The notes: generated by a model not told the origin, from the letters alone. A stretch of 64,000 nucleotides of DNA from Emmonsiellopsis sp. PD_33 (GCA_032988165.1 JANTQF010000002.1:274213-338212); one strand, 5' to 3'. Numbered from the stretch's first letter, positions 10,171-24,017 are shown. A program made the numbers and translations.

Positions 10171-11759
10171 CTTGGTCTAGGTTGCGCAAGCGCCCACGGA
10201 ATAGGAGTTCTTTATTATTATCCACCGCCAGCGCCAGTATTATTCGGGCCTCGTAAATATCATAGATAGAGCAGCTGCACCTTTATGGTGTTCGGGCGTC
10301 TTTGACGTCGTAAGGGTTCGAAAGAGCTCGCATTAACCTGCTGTCGTAAAGCGAGGAATAGTAATTTGTTTGGGAGCTCCGCAATCAGTCGGAGGGGAGA
10401 AGCTAGCCTCTAGGGGTCTGATATGAAGTGTGAGACGGGATGGAGGATATTGCGCTGGAAAGGTTAGTTAGCATTGAAGCTCCGATGGTTATGTCTGCTT
10501 TGATGCGCGGAAGCTCGAAACATTCATCCTTTGATTTTCGATGGGCTCCGCCTAGTCTCCGCACTCATATAGTATCTGAGGAGTCTTTCGATCTCCGAGC
10601 TTTCCTTTCCGCCAAAAAAGGTCTGATCGCTGAACTCGTTGTGCTGCGTTGAGGAACGATGCGACTCCGGATTGGTGAGAAGCAGTCAAAATGCCAAGAA
10701 TTGCTTGTCAGGTGACCAGACTGTGTCCTCATAGGGCATTCACCTCTCCGAGATCCCGCAATCGTTGCCCAACCGTGCCTCCAATCGCCCATTGTTGAAG
10801 GTACGTTTTCACGAATTGATTCCGCAGCGATGCTTCTTTGAAGACCGTTTTAGCTAACCGCTCTCCGCACGAAAGAACCGTCAAACCGGATTCATCGACG
10901 TCGCCATGCCTTCGAATAACCACCCAATCCAAGTCCGACCAGCCCATCCGGTCTACCGGTTCGCCGCAACCGCCCTTGGAGCCAGCATGTGGTTCTTCGT
11001 ATGTTGAATTCGACCCTGCGGAGTTTTGAATGTCTACGTAGCATGTTCTAACTCAACCCCATTGGGGTCGTTTATAGTTGATGTACCGCGCGAAGAAAGA
11101 CGGCCCTGCCCTCCTTGGCTGGAAGCACCCGTGGGATCACTGATCTCTCAATTATACTCGTCGCGGAGATGGAGGGAATGGCGGATATTTAGCTAGGGGA
11201 CGGATGTTGAACCAGAGCGGAATCCAGGGGGCTCAATCGCCGCAAATAATCACGAACATACTGGGGGTAGGCTGCGCGCAACCCCACGGGCGATGAATTG
11301 CTTTCCAGTTTGCAGGCGAAGGGGTTGGAATTCGAACCGAACGGTGCTATACATGGCGCATGGCGGAAAGTACAGAGCTTGTATCATACAGTTACGTTTT
11401 GTTATCTCCTCAATGGGGTAATTCAAATGAGATAATCGATTACCCACACTTGAATTGCGCGTATACCTCCCCGACATCTATTTGCTGTACGATTCTCGGC
11501 CCGGGTGTAGTTCACTTTGGTAGGCCTCGGGTAGTATTGAATTTGTGATCTCCCTACTGGATTTTCTTTCAAAAGTTGATTTCCCCCCATAGGAGGGGTG
11601 GTTTATGATGTTTGATAACTTGAAATGGCGGGATGAATGGGTAACCAGACAATATATTCAATTGCATAAATACTACAAATGGATATCGAAAAGGGTATAA
11701 CAAGAGATCCAAAAATATCTATAAATATAATACAAAGAGAGAGATCCCCCAAAAATCTC
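10171..11759. other. Intergenic: Bur1 promoter and P5B ATPase 3' flank
   Basis: This is one of the longest gaps outside the repeat island (1,589 bases). It has normal CpG content, unlike the island. It should contain the Bur1 promoter and the ATPase 3' UTR (AT-rich 11,640-11,760). One minus-strand open stretch, 11,058-10,729, is listed separately; nothing else is supported. Confidence 0.45.
10729..11058 (-). CDS. Doubtful orphan reading frame
   Basis: The frame is open for about 110 codons on the minus strand; an internal ATG at 10947 gives 72 residues ending LRDLGEVNAL. The sequence has a protein-like mix (block GWSDLDWVVIRRHGDVDES) and normal CpG use. I recognise no family, and no splice partners or TATA box could be fixed. 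It may be a decayed gene, an exon of an unrecognised gene, or chance. It lies 560 bases upstream of the Bur1 start in the same direction. Confidence 0.15.
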
Positions 11760-14700
11760 TTAATTTTCTTGAAGCAAAACTTTGTACTGCCGGCGTTGTT
11801 TTGCCTTATTTGGACGAAGCCAACGGACAAAGTGGCCAACGGCACGAGCCAATTTAGGGAAGAAATACCTCTCCCCGAACCAGGCGACGACAAATCCTCC
11901 AAGAGCTAGGCCCATAATCCATAATCTAAATCCCAAGGACATCTCCGTGAGTTCCATAAGCCGGAATAGCCATCTTGCGGGCTCAAAAAGCATGTATGTG
12001 GAGAAGAGGAGGGTGACAATGATGGTGACGACGAATGGAACTGGGAAAATGGTTAGAGTCTGGAGAAAATCACCCGGGGAGACAAAAGGGGATGAAATAA
12101 CTCACCATTGGAAGTCATTGGCTGTCTGAAGGGACGCCCAACACTGAGCACAGGCCCGGAAAAGATGTATTGATAACAAGACAAGAGGAAAAGTGCCGTG
12201 TTTTGCGAGTTTTTGCTATTGGACTTATTTAAATCTATCGTGGGTGGAATATACCTGCAAGGTTAAAGAAAGGGGATTAGATATCCAAATGCTAAGGGAG
12301 GGTTACTGGGGTCTTACCAATCTTGATACTGCACTGTTTCAAAAGCAGCGAGCTGCATCAGAATACAAACACCAATTTGGCTTAGAAGGGGTGTTAGCAC
12401 TTTGCGTGAAACTAGGTTCGATGTAGGTGCTTTGCGGCAAAGAGTTGAGCTTGGTCCAATCCAACCCACTAAAAGAGGGGTTAGTAAGTAGTAAGAAGTA
12501 TGCAAGACGGGTTTATAATAACGTACTGAATATAGCAATCGGTAATATCAGGATAAGGTCAATGAATAGGAACTATCAGGCATTAGTCATCTTCCCTGAG
12601 ATTGCGGCGTATCGCTTTGACTCACCTGGAAATCTCCAAGGTTTGAGGCAGATGCGTATAGAAAGCTCACGGACGTAAATTGGATCGCGGAGTATAAGCT
12701 CATAAATTTGAAGCAACAGAAGCTCGTGACAAGGGCGGCTCTCCCCTCCCTACATTGTTTTTAGTATGCCTTTGGATATTTAAAGAACTTATTACTGACC
12801 TGATAACTTTCGGGACGCAGGATATATCAAACACTCGACTAGTAAATGGGGCAGCCACGGATGCTTCCGCCTCAGAAAGAGAAATGCCAACGTCCGCTGC
12901 TTTCAAAGCTCCGCAATCGTTCGCTCCGTCACCACAGAATCCACAGCAGTAGTCGAGAGATTGCAATTTCTCCACCAGTTCATGTTTCTCATCCGGAGAC
13001 ATGCGCGCAAAAACTTGTCCACGAACAAGCATCTGTTGAATACATATTAGAACAAACTTATCGTCAATGCCTGTGATTATGTTACTGGAGTGCTTACCTT
13101 GTTTAGGACTTCTGTGGATCCATAATCCACGATCCACCGAAATACATCTCCGCTCACTGCCATAGAGTAGTTGGGATGGGTGCGGTACGGTACGGATAGA
13201 TCAGCATCACGTAGAGTCGTAAGGGGCTAGGAAGGTTTTCTGTAAGTAATGTGAAATAATAGTCGGAAAATTGGGAGATTTACCGTCAATGTATTTTCAT
13301 CAAGTCGATGGCCAGGATCTTCTGTATTTTCCCAGCTCAAGCGTGCGTTTGGATCAAAGGCATTCCCTACAACTAGTCAGTGTTTCCGAAAACCACAAAT
13401 TCTTGATATAGATACCACTAACCTTCGATAAAACGGGGCACAAAACATGGGCTCGCAGAATCGATAATACCACACTCGCGGGCAACACTGACCCCCGTCA
13501 GGATATTATCACCCGTACACATGATGTTACGGATGTTGGCTTGATTTAGGTCGGTGATAACGCCCGTTGTGCTGGGCTTTAATTTATTTTCGAAAATAAT
13601 GAAGCCTGTGAATTCGAGGTCGGATTCAGCCTCCGATCGATGCATCTTCTGTACCTTCACCCAGTTAAGCTTCCGTATGCGTTTTGCTGCACAGGCAATA
13701 ACCCGAAAACCACGGTGGGTGTAGAAACTAAGCAGATCCTCGAAATCGTGTGGCACTGCAGGAAATGTCAGTAGATGGACTGAATATAATATATGGCTAT
13801 ACTAACAGCTCTGAGGAAGACAGATGTCTCTTATGCATTCTGGTGCTCCTTTCACAAAAATATAAGCGCCAGGATCTCCAAATTGCCGAACAATAACACT
13901 CGACCGGCGGAGCTGGGATACGAATTCGAAGGATCTAAGAATACCGAGTTCGATTGGCTTGCTCTACAATATTTCTCGTTAGCCTAAGACATAATGCGCT
14001 CTCTGGGGATGTACTATACTCACGATTGACCCAGTCCCATTGTCAGAGGTTGGGAAACCGCTGGGAGGTCTAGCAATCGAAGGGGAAGCATACTCCCGGT
14101 CCATGTCCGATTCCGCAGCGTTATGTTCCCCTTCTTCGAATGACCAACCAGTAAATTCAAACATTTTGACGTCAAGAGGATCACCAATCAACTCCCCGTT
14201 CACTGCCCTTAAGGAGTGACATGTTGCCATTGTATAAAGAATCTCTCGGTTAATCCGGTAGTCTAGCGTGGGGTCGAGATCATACGAATGGTAAGGCACA
14301 ATGGTCGAGGATTCTGGGAGTAGGTCACTGAATCTATAATATGAGGCAAATAGGTGAGATAGTCACTTAGAATAGGGTATATTTTTTGCTGGGAATTACC
14401 TCAGGTCGGGCTGACGTATTAGCCTGACGCCCAAAACGTCAAGTCCGTCTTCAGTGAGGGTTCCAGTCTTATCAAAGCAGACAACATTGAGTTTCCCACC
14501 GACATTAACCCTAAAGAAGACACTGTTAGTACGGGACATCCCCGTGCCCCTGGGTTAGAGTCATGGGCTCACCTTTGAGGACTAATGCAAAAGATTTGCT
14601 GCTTTTTCAGTCTCGAAAGTGCAAAATTTGTCCCGATAGTCAGCGTAGCAGGCAGGGCAGGCGGAACGACAATGGTGATAAGATCAAGAGCACGAACGAT

Positions 14701-16881
14701 TATGAGATGCCATGCAAGCTAATATAACAGTTAGACCAAAAATTTATCTCCGAAAGGGCGGTTCTACATACCCCTAATCTGACAAAATTCACAAACGATG
14801 CGACAAATCCCAGGGCAGCAATGCATCCCATTACCGAGATATAACGAAAGGAGTCTCGATAGAACTTGAACCCCGATGGCTTCGGGAATAACATAGAACG
14901 AACCAAGGCGCCCTTGGTTGTATTGAAGCCAGTCCGGATCACCATTGCGAGCGCAACGGCTTCATCGTCTTCGGCATCTTGAGGGCGCCTTGCCCTTATT
15001 ATCCTCGTCCCGCAAAATAGAAAATGTTTTGCGACACTCGGTTGCACGGACGGAGCGTTTAGGTCAAGGAAGCTAAGACTCTCATTCGTGGTAGGGGTTT
15101 TGGAAACAGGAACCGATTCACCTAGAATCCGTTAAACCGATGTCTTCATGATGGCTGGGGTTTGCGAACCTGTGAGCATGCTTTCATTCATGATGCAATC
15201 TCCCGAGAGCAGTAGACAGTCGCATGGAACTTGGGAGAGTGAAGGGTCCGAAACCTCGTAGACATCCCCAGGAACCAACTCCTGTGATCGGATGGATCTC
15301 CCTGGAAGAACTGTTAGGAATATTCTCACGGAATACTGCATGGATAAGCAGTTCGGCAAAGGGAAAGCCATGCTTACAAAACCCGCTTCGCAATACGCGC
15401 ACGTCACACTCGAAGTGGGATATCTCTCTTAACCGGCGCATTGTCTGGAGTATATAATTAGATAAACCCACACTCGTAAAGTCCCGGGGTACCTACCGAT
15501 CTTGTTTCTATGGTGGTGGCTGTAATACTGAAAACTGAGATGAGAAAGATGCAGGTGGCATAATAATAGTATTCATCCATTGACCAGAGAATCAAGCTGG
15601 CAATCTGAAAAATATAGAATGGATGGAAAGCCTAAAAGAAAGTTAGAATATAGCAAGACTTGGTCAAGACAGATGAACCCACCTCGTCAACCAAGATTTG
15701 GGGGATAGTTTTCTCTTGGATGTCAATCAAGTTTGACCCAAACACCTGTTCTCGGGAGTCTCTCTCTTCTGCAGATAGCCCAGTTCGCAGAGCTTTCACG
15801 TTCGTCCAGGTTGGATCTTTCCAACCAACACCGATAACAAATCGGTCCTCAGTAGTGTGATAATAGAATCGAATATAGCGATAATCCAGAAAACGTAGAT
15901 AGGGAAGAACTGGGTCATAGTCCTCATAATCAGAAGCGTCAACTTCTTTGCTTGAAGTACCAAAAACGGTAGACAGTGGGCGATCGTATGGTTGACTGGT
16001 GATATCATGAAGAGTAAACTGTGCCCATTGATCCTATTTTCAGTTTAGTAATGTGAGGAGATGCTTGGAAGAATAAAACCTCTCACCTCGATCGCAACCC
16101 ACTGGCATCGGTGCAAAGGGGTGGGAAGACCAATGAGCCTCACGCGCCATCGAGGAAGCCATCTAAATAAAAGATAACCCAGCCCACATGACAGTATACA
16201 GATAGCGAGATATGTTATATAGCCCGATACGCTGGTATTAAACCCCGCAATAACGGCGGTTAAATCTTCTGTTTCGATATATACTTTCTGGCTGACAGTC
16301 CCCTCCTCGCTAGACTGCCGTCCCATATAGTCGTTCCGAGAATCATACTGTCGAAGCAAAGGCGCATCAAGAGAATCCCTGATATGGGAATGGATCGAGC
16401 GGCGAGTAGGACTTATAGACGGTTCTAGATCAACGCCAAACCCTTCCCCGTATCCGTTCAGACCCTCGTCCTCAATTTCAACGGCCTCCGCATCCCGCCA
16501 ATCCGGGGATTCAGTGTCTTCTCGGAAGTAGGTGAAGCTGAGGTTGGAGTCACGTCTTGATTGACGGCGTACAAACGAGGCAGCGCTAGACGGAATACTT
16601 TCTGACATAGGGCCAGCATAGACCTATCTATATGTTAGACCAGATCTACTACGTAATTCCCCTATCCAAACAAAACATTGGTGTAGACTAGAGCATACCT
16701 CATCGTAGGCCATCTCGACATCTGAAATTATACTTGCGCTCCTATGAATACTTAGCTAAATGCCACTGTATCTTTAGTATTAACAATATAAATACCTGCT
16801 GACTGTAGAGCCTCTTCGATATACGGCGGTTGACTCCAGACCGCTGGGGTCCTCGTCCGCCGGGAGCTCTGGTCGGGCCAT
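11760..16881 (-). CDS. YPK9: P5B-type cation/polyamine-transporting ATPase (Ypk9/ATP13A2 class)
   Basis: Twenty-one exons (minus; 16881-16796, 16741-16699, 16623-16087, 16033-15683, 15631-15497, 15444-15378, 15301-15170, 15121-14772, 14718-14573, 14510-14400, 14333-14024, 13963-13807, 13755-13423, 13366-13284, 13226-13098, 13032-12800, 12749-12626, 12572-12527, 12468-12318, 12254-12106, 12040-11760) join in frame to 1,317 residues. The actuator TGES (450-453) is split by intron 7. The membrane motif PPALP (586-590) is the P5B signature. The phosphorylated Asp629 lies in DKTGT. The hinge is GDGANDC (1024-1030). An acidic N-terminal tail precedes the first membrane segments, and a basic tail ends the protein. 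Relatives sit in vacuole/lysosome membranes and export polyamines or protect from metals. The ATG at 16881 is preferred; the frame stays open to an ATG at 17073. The border giving QSLPHDFE (exon 12/13) is the least certain. Confidence 0.92.
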
Positions 16882-17443
16882 TCTGACGGATGCCGCATTC
16901 CAACCATGGAGGGGTTGATTAAGAAGAGAACATGGTCGCTGATCAGCGGCAGACAAAATATGAAACCTCCCTATAAAATATTCCGGCTGTCGCACAAGGG
17001 GATAATATGGGTAAACTCGTGGACGAAGCTTTATAGAATGACAGAACCTATCGCAGCGAACGTGGAGATTCAAGAGTCAGGTTTCATCGATTCCAGATCG
17101 CTTATCGTCATGTGACCCGAGCCGATAAGCGTATTGGGGAGAAATAAAATACGGTATTTCTTATCGACGGAACTATGGAGCTTCTGTTGTTGTAAAAATA
17201 GTTACAGCTAGCTATCAGGATTCATAGCCAGGAAGCATAACAGCAAGTGAGTTAGTTGCCTAGAATGCCAGCTCAAAAATAGAATTCTCCAATCACACCC
17301 TATGCCCCCATGCATTCATTCCTGAAACTGCGCGTAATGCAACGGGTAACTGTTGTACGGATCCCGCATACAGAGTCCACGGACGTAGGAGGAAAACGTT
17401 GGAAGTTGGTGCAGAAAACACAGCATGTATCAAGCAGTGCCGT
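16882..17443. other. P5B ATPase promoter and edge of the repeat island
   Basis: This 560-base stretch still has CpG dinucleotides (for example the cluster 17,331-17,443). It therefore belongs to the normal gene block and should hold the ATPase promoter. After about 17,443 CpG disappears. No gene is seen. Confidence 0.5.
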
Positions 17444-18353
17444 AGATACCATGAGCATATATTACCATATCTCTGGCATCTAAACCCTTCAATAGAGGGT
17501 GTTTCTATTCTACCAACACCTAGCAGTAAAAAATTTCAATACATTGGTATGAGTCAGGTATGCTTGCTTAACTGCCAAGACACTAACCCACCAAATTTTA
17601 GGCATGTTTTGATTATTTTGCTCTTAAATACATTCCTGAATCATTCTTCTCTCATACCTCACTATCTACACATTTTTTTCAATAATATCACAATATCTTC
17701 ATCAAATTTAATACTATAATAAATTCTCACACTTTTAAGCTCACATCTATACTTACCTCCTCATCCCCCTCTATATCTACCTCTATACCTGCCTTTACCT
17801 GCAGTTCAATGCCTGCTGTGCCACTGCTGAGCACATCAGCAAATATTAAAGTAATGAGAGAATGATTTTTTACACTTAATCAACTAATTACTCTCTTAAT
17901 CACCTCTTTTTCTGCCTACTGACCTTATATTGATAACTTCTGAATAAATAACAAAAAGAATTACTTAGCTAATCAAATTACTAAGTATTTTCACTGTTAA
18001 TTTCATCAGAAGAAGAATTACCAGTTAAAAGTCTTCTAGTAGTAGCATCATACATCCTCTTAAATTGCAATTAGATGTAGAATGACAATGAAAATGATCT
18101 ATTATATAGATAGAATAGTTAAGACCTACTATAATAATTAGGATTAGAATGTCTCTAAGTATTATCATATACTATAAAATATTAATTGAATGAAAAAGAA
18201 TAGTACTATACATATTCTTACAGAATAAGAGATGGGAAAAGATTATAAAGCATTACATGTTAGGTATAATATAACCCAGGTAAAAAATCAACTACTTCTA
18301 AATGCCAGTGGTGGCTCCTATCTCAACCTGAAAGACTGCCATAATACTAGTAC
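17444..18353. other. AT-rich flank of the island
   Basis: CpG-free AT-rich DNA between the gene block and the first LTR. No domain could be read; it ends with the 4-bp target duplication GTAC at 18350-18353. Confidence 0.5.
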
Positions 18354-18671
18354 TAAAGTGGGAATGAAGTGTACACATCAGATGATACTGAACAGAGCAG
18401 CAGCAAACATAAGAAATGAATTGATATTAATATCAAAGTAGAGGAATGTATTAGCAATCTATAGTATAAAATAACATAGTAATAGAATGATAAGGTAACA
18501 CACAAAAGAAACAAAAGATCTATCTTAAAGAAGTATACCCATATATGAGAAATCTACAAACAAACAAATGAGATCTTGCAAAAAAAAGAAAATATCTATC
18601 TTTATGACTGCACTTAGCAGTAAAAACCTTAGCAAAAAATTGATCTAACTTAACAGTAGATCCTCATCACA
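18354..18671 (-). repeat. 3' LTR of the 11.3-kb element
   Basis: This is the 318-base partner of 29382-29699. On the plus strand it starts TAAAGTGGG where the partner has TGAAGTGGG, a G-to-A loss of the terminal TG. It ends ...CATCACA. Adjacent at 18672-18686 is the polypurine tract (read on the minus strand). Confidence 0.85.
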
Positions 18672-18686
18672 TATCTCCTCTCTCCC
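18672..18686 (-). other. Polypurine tract
   Basis: Read on the minus strand the bases are GGGAGAGAGGAGATA, immediately before the 3' LTR, the expected place for the plus-strand DNA primer of an LTR element. Confidence 0.6.
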
Positions 18687-21600
18687 TGATTCATTAATTC
18701 AGTAAATAAAAGAGTGACTCAGTTCCACAGCTAGGGCAGTTACTCTGAATACATTGTCTCAAAATCAATTTAATTATGTTGTCCTAAAGTCAGCCAGCAA
18801 GCAGCTATGTGCTGTGTGCTGAATCATCTATTTGCAAGAAAGTAGCCATATTGAGGTAGAGAGATAGCCCAGAAATGAATAGATAAATTAGTAATAGTAA
18901 AGAAAGAACATTTTTGAGTAGAGGCTCAGATAGGATAGTTCATTAACAGCTTAAATCATGAAATTGTGAGGTAGTAGCTTCCAGAAGGTTGGAATAGAAT
19001 CAGCAGGAAGTTTTGAATGAGAAAAGGATAGAGTACAGCCCTAGAATGAGTAAACTACTGGGCAGAAGTAAGGTCTAGAGGAATAGATGAGCAAGTTGAT
19101 TATAGAGGAAGAATATGCCCTAGATAGGTAGGGCAGCCTGTGAGCATATAGCTTTATACTAACAATCTTATATATGATAAGATCCATAGTTCCACTGCAA
19201 GGGAAAGAAAAGGCATGCCTTAGGTAGACAGGGCAGCTAGTAATAGGTGGTGAATGAAGATCAAAATGAGTAGTATGAAAAATGAAGATGAAAGAGACAC
19301 AGGAGAAAAATAGAGAGTAAAAAAAAAGAAAACACAGCAGGCAAAACTAGTAATAGAAGATGCAAAGTAAGATATATATAGATGAGTAAGTATAGAAAGG
19401 AAAGTAGATACAGTAAGAAAAATAAATATAGAGTAGTAGTAGACTACATATAGAAAACAAAAGAAACTAAGGAAGACATAGAGGAAATATAGCATAGAGA
19501 AAGCAAACTAAGCAACATAGTAAGGAAAAACAAATATGTACTAGTAATAGTAAGAGTAGTAACTAGGGTAGAACAGCAGGCTCTGATTGACTGAAACATT
19601 TCTTAGCTCTGAGGCAGAAAATTATAATTAACTAAATTAGCTAACTAGTATCTATCTTCTCATAACTATAGATTGAGATCTTAATGATATCTTCTTCTGC
19701 AGCTACATAGTTACTAATAATAGAATTAAAAGGAATATTATTATAGTAGTAGTAAAAGAAACTTTACTAACTGAACAGCTATTTCTTAGCATTTATCATA
19801 GTTATAAAGATATGAATCACAGCCCCTATAGCTCTCTTACATTAGGTCAGAATGTAATTCTTAGCTAATTAATTAGGCATCAAACTAAAAAGAATTTATT
19901 ACTCTCTTCAGATTAGAGGATCATTTTATCACTAATATTCAATTAAAGCTTCAGAAAGCACATTAAGACTCATTACAGCTATAATAGTAGGAAAGTGATA
20001 AAGAATACTATCATACAGAACAGGTAGACTAGAGGGTGTTAAAGGTTTATATATGAAATCTCAATTTGCCTGCAAGAGTTACTTCTATATATTACTCTTT
20101 AGAACTTCTAAAGACTCACTATCTTTCTGAATCTTAATAAACCATGAAAGCATCATTCTCTACTCAATTATAGTCAGACCCATACTCTTATAGAGAATGT
20201 GCAGTATGATGATTTACACATCTTCTTACTTACAAGAAATGGTCTTTCAGCTGATCTTAAAATCCCACAAATTTTAATCAGTAAGTATCTATAGGGAGAC
20301 ATTCTAAATAATTCTATCATTTAGAAACCTCCTTTTATAAAGTCAATGATTTCACTCAGAGACACAGTAATGCATGCCAGGGACTACAGTCATGTAGTTT
20401 GCATGATTCTCATTTGTTATGCTGATAAACTCTTGAATTATATTCATATCATGGTTTTCCTCAGTAAGGCACTGAATGTTAACATTAATATGCTAGAAAA
20501 ACATGCTATCCCTCTTTCTGGCAAACTTAATATAATAAGGGTAGAAGATGAGTCTCATCTGGTGATCCAGATAAAAAGTAACATACTAGGTATAGTAAAT
20601 TAGATCCTGATAAATTATCTACTAAATAATTTTATAGAGCATTGTGCAGAGCTACTCCAGCAACTTCTAATCCTTTTACTAATGGAATAAGTATATATTT
20701 CATTTATATACTATTATCTTTCCAAATGTGTTATATGTAATAGGTACATTTCCCACAGCTATTTTCATTTAGAGCCAGAAGAAAATCAGAAGAAATAAAA
20801 AGCTATTTACACCTCAGTCATTTAGTATGAGATCTATATTTATACTTTTCAGGCTAAGATTCTTCAACATGCTTACTCAGTTCAGTAGAGTAATAGAAGG
20901 GAGGATAGCATACTTCATACAATATATCTAAAGAAGATCCTCTGGGCAGACAGAGCAGTATTCTTTGTAAAAATAATGAAAAATGCTATTAGTGGTGCAG
21001 ATCCAATTAAAATTTCTGTGACTATTAATAATAGTCTTAAATCTGGATGTTAAAGCTATCTAGTCTAAACTTTAAGTTAGTAAATCAATTTTCCTCCCAA
21101 GATTAACAGCATGATAGTAGCATAAAGAAAAAGAGGATAATAACTTTACAAGCTAATTTAGAAGCTTGATAAGCTAGCTATCATTCAGCTCCTTCACATC
21201 ATTAAGTTAAGCTTTCAAGGCAGACTTGACATTCTAATAATATATGCATCTACAACAGTTAGTTTCTTAATACTTTTCAACAGCTTTAGCAACATTAAGA
21301 TTCTTCTTGTCAGCATCTTGATTCTCAAGCTCTGTCATCTCTTCTGGCAAAAGGCCAGCAAAACAGAAGAGGCTGATATTGAACAGGGAGATAGCTATTA
21401 ATGAAACTAATTGGCCAGAGATATATTATAGGCAAGAAGTAAGTGAAATAGAGCCAGGATTTTAAGAAGTATCAGGTAAGAAAGTAGAAGAAGATATGAG
21501 AATCAATTCAGAATAGTAGTAATTATTCTGAGGAGGATAAGGAGAAAGTAGAGGTGTTTAGCTAGTTATATGGGAATCATACAGCAAGCATGGAGGGAGC

Positions 21601-23250
21601 TGAGGCTGAAGATTTTAAGAAGGTAGAGATAGGAGAATCAGAGGCTACAAATCAGTAGGAGTAGGAAGAGATGATGAGATACTAGCTGCAAGAATTCCTC
21701 TAAGGCCAATATAAAGCCTAGTAATATAGATGGCTTTTATATTCAATGCAGAGTCAACAAAATCTGATCTGAAGGCATTCTTAAGGTCAGAAAGCATTAG
21801 TTCCTTATGAAGCTTTATATCTCTCTCAGAATTCTGACACAGCTGGATTCATATTATCTAGTTGATTTTCCTCACTGTAGATAGATAGTTATAATTCCTT
21901 GCAAGAGTCACTATACATTTATACTATTTATTCTTCTTTAGTATCAACTAGAATTCATCAGTAACAGCCTTCCCTCAGCATTCCACACAAGTTTTATATC
22001 CTTTTAAAGTGTGATTTCAGTAAATCCTAACTGTCTCTGCCACACAATAGATCTCCACTGTCTGATAGTAAAAGTCAGCTTTAAATATTACTGCCTGTCA
22101 GACCCTATTCTTCTTCATTCATTCAAAATATGTAGTAACCTCCTCCTCTCTATCTTCATGCCTGCTCATGATTAGATTGATGATTTCACACTGAATCTAG
22201 TAGTACAGAGCTGCATACCTATTAAAAATATCAATATACTTCTGAATCTCCCTGATGGTTGACAACTTTTTCTTCTCATACTTAATCAAGGCAAGAGAGT
22301 TAGTGGGCTTCAGGATCAGAGCACACAGATTTTAGTAATTCAACATTTTGCAGGAAGAAAGTGAGGGAAATCATAGATATAGCACTGTCATATGTTATGT
22401 AAGTTAATTTGAAGGCAAGGCTGAGATATCTATGATGATGGTGAGGGAGAAGCTGAGAAAAACACAGAACAGAGTGTATTCTTATGATTTTTCAAACATA
22501 AGATGTAAAAGGCAGCTGCAGCTAATAAAATGAGAGAATAAGAAAGACATACTACTATTTTGATGGCTATAAAATGAAAGAAATAAAGAAAACTGCAAAG
22601 AAATATAAAGATACATTTAGATTCTAGCATACCACTCATACCAGCATTTGAACTATAAAGAGACAGCTAATAAAGGAAATAAACTGATAAGCAGATACAG
22701 CCAAATAAAGGAAATAAAGAAAGAATGAATAGAATAAGGAAATAAACATAGTAGTCAGATAATAACTATAAAACTTTTATTATGAGGAATTAAAGACTAC
22801 AAAGTATTCTCTTTCTCACTCACATCTTCTTCCTTTTTATCACTATTCTCTACTAGATCTGCATTATTCAATACTACCAGCATTTAGTTATTATAAAGGT
22901 AAAATTTCTTTATTTAGTTATCTGCAGTGGTATTGCAGAACAGTGTGCTATTCAGTTCTTCAAGGTAGTAAGTATCTTTCTTATGATTTACTTTTTATAC
23001 ATGATACAGACTCAACCATCAGAAGTTAAGTTTAATAGAATAGAACATCTTTATTTTAATGTCATGTAGAAGGATAAGATCTCCCACCTGAATTAAATTA
23101 TGTACTAATTGCTTGATTTCATCAAATAGATCTCAATTTTTCTCCCATACACACTGCAGGTGAAAGGCTGTCTCCTCCAGATCTTCATCCCATCTCTCTA
23201 ACTGTTGAATCTGCATGTATATCAGGTTGGCATAAGAGTAAATAGTATGC
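18687..23250 (-). other. Long unexplained segment between integrase and 3' LTR
   Basis: Ty3/gypsy elements normally end soon after integrase, but here about 4.6 kb follow. On the minus strand around 22,330-21,800 a broken frame reads like a helical, charged protein (for example ALIKYEKKKLSTIREIQKY, then IMSRHEDREEEVTTYFE), somewhat capsid-like but not recognised. It could be an extra gene of the element or an older insertion. Confidence 0.4.
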
Positions 23251-23299
23251 TATGAAAGTGTCTGCTACATTAGAACCTTAAACTCAACAGAAAGGATAG

Positions 23300-23700
23300 T
23301 ATTATAATCATATTGCAGATAGAATGGCATTTTACCTGTTAATTGTTAAATAGAGACCCAATCTACCTATAATGCTAAGTGGAAATGATTAATCTAATTT
23401 CTCTCATTTATAATAAGCTTTATTAGCACATCTGAAATAGGGTAGTGGCCACATTCAACCATGCTATTTACTTTCATATTGTATGATAAAATCATTATCT
23501 ACCTGACATAATATTTAGCAGTGAGAATCCTGATTCATTTCTGATTTTCAGGCCTGTCATTACACATTATTTCCCAGAAGTAACCATATTAGCATATAAT
23601 ATCTTTATAAATAAACTGGGCTACATATTTAGCTTTAGTATGAGTAAGGGGCTGGCCTTCAACCCAGTCAGTGAGGTCATTTCAAGTAATAACCACACAT
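23300..23700 (-). pseudogene. Integrase core remnant
   Basis: Minus-strand reading shows DDLTDWVEGQPLTHTKAKY, then a run resembling NGPENK (read NDRPENQK), and then ANSMVECGHYPISDALIKL, whose Glu fits the last residue of the D,D-35-E triad of retroviral-type integrases. Stops interrupt it. The order after reverse transcriptase is typical of Ty3/gypsy. Confidence 0.7.
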
Positions 23701-24017
23701 GATTTCTCTCAGTTCTTTAGAAACTTAATAACATCAATACACTACTTATCTTACAAATAGTTGCAGTGAGTCAGATACAGCAACTCTTTAAGGTGGTTGC
23801 TTTCTCAGAACTGGCACTTATGACATCTCTTGTAATATGTCTTGACATCAGTGAACAGGTCTTCCCACTAATATCACTAAGAAACCTTATAGTTAATTGC
23901 CTTACAGCCTTTATGATCAGATTTATCATGCATTTGAATAATAATCTCCTTTTGCTCATTCAGATCATCTACCACACATCTCAGTAGAATCTCTTTGTCT
24001 AACCAGTAAAATAGATG

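Noticed and set aside
19220..19495. Phe/Tyr/Leu-rich minus-strand frame that looks like a multi-pass membrane protein
   Set aside because: AT-rich, CpG-free DNA naturally gives such frames; it lies inside the retrotransposon without a promoter or conserved features.
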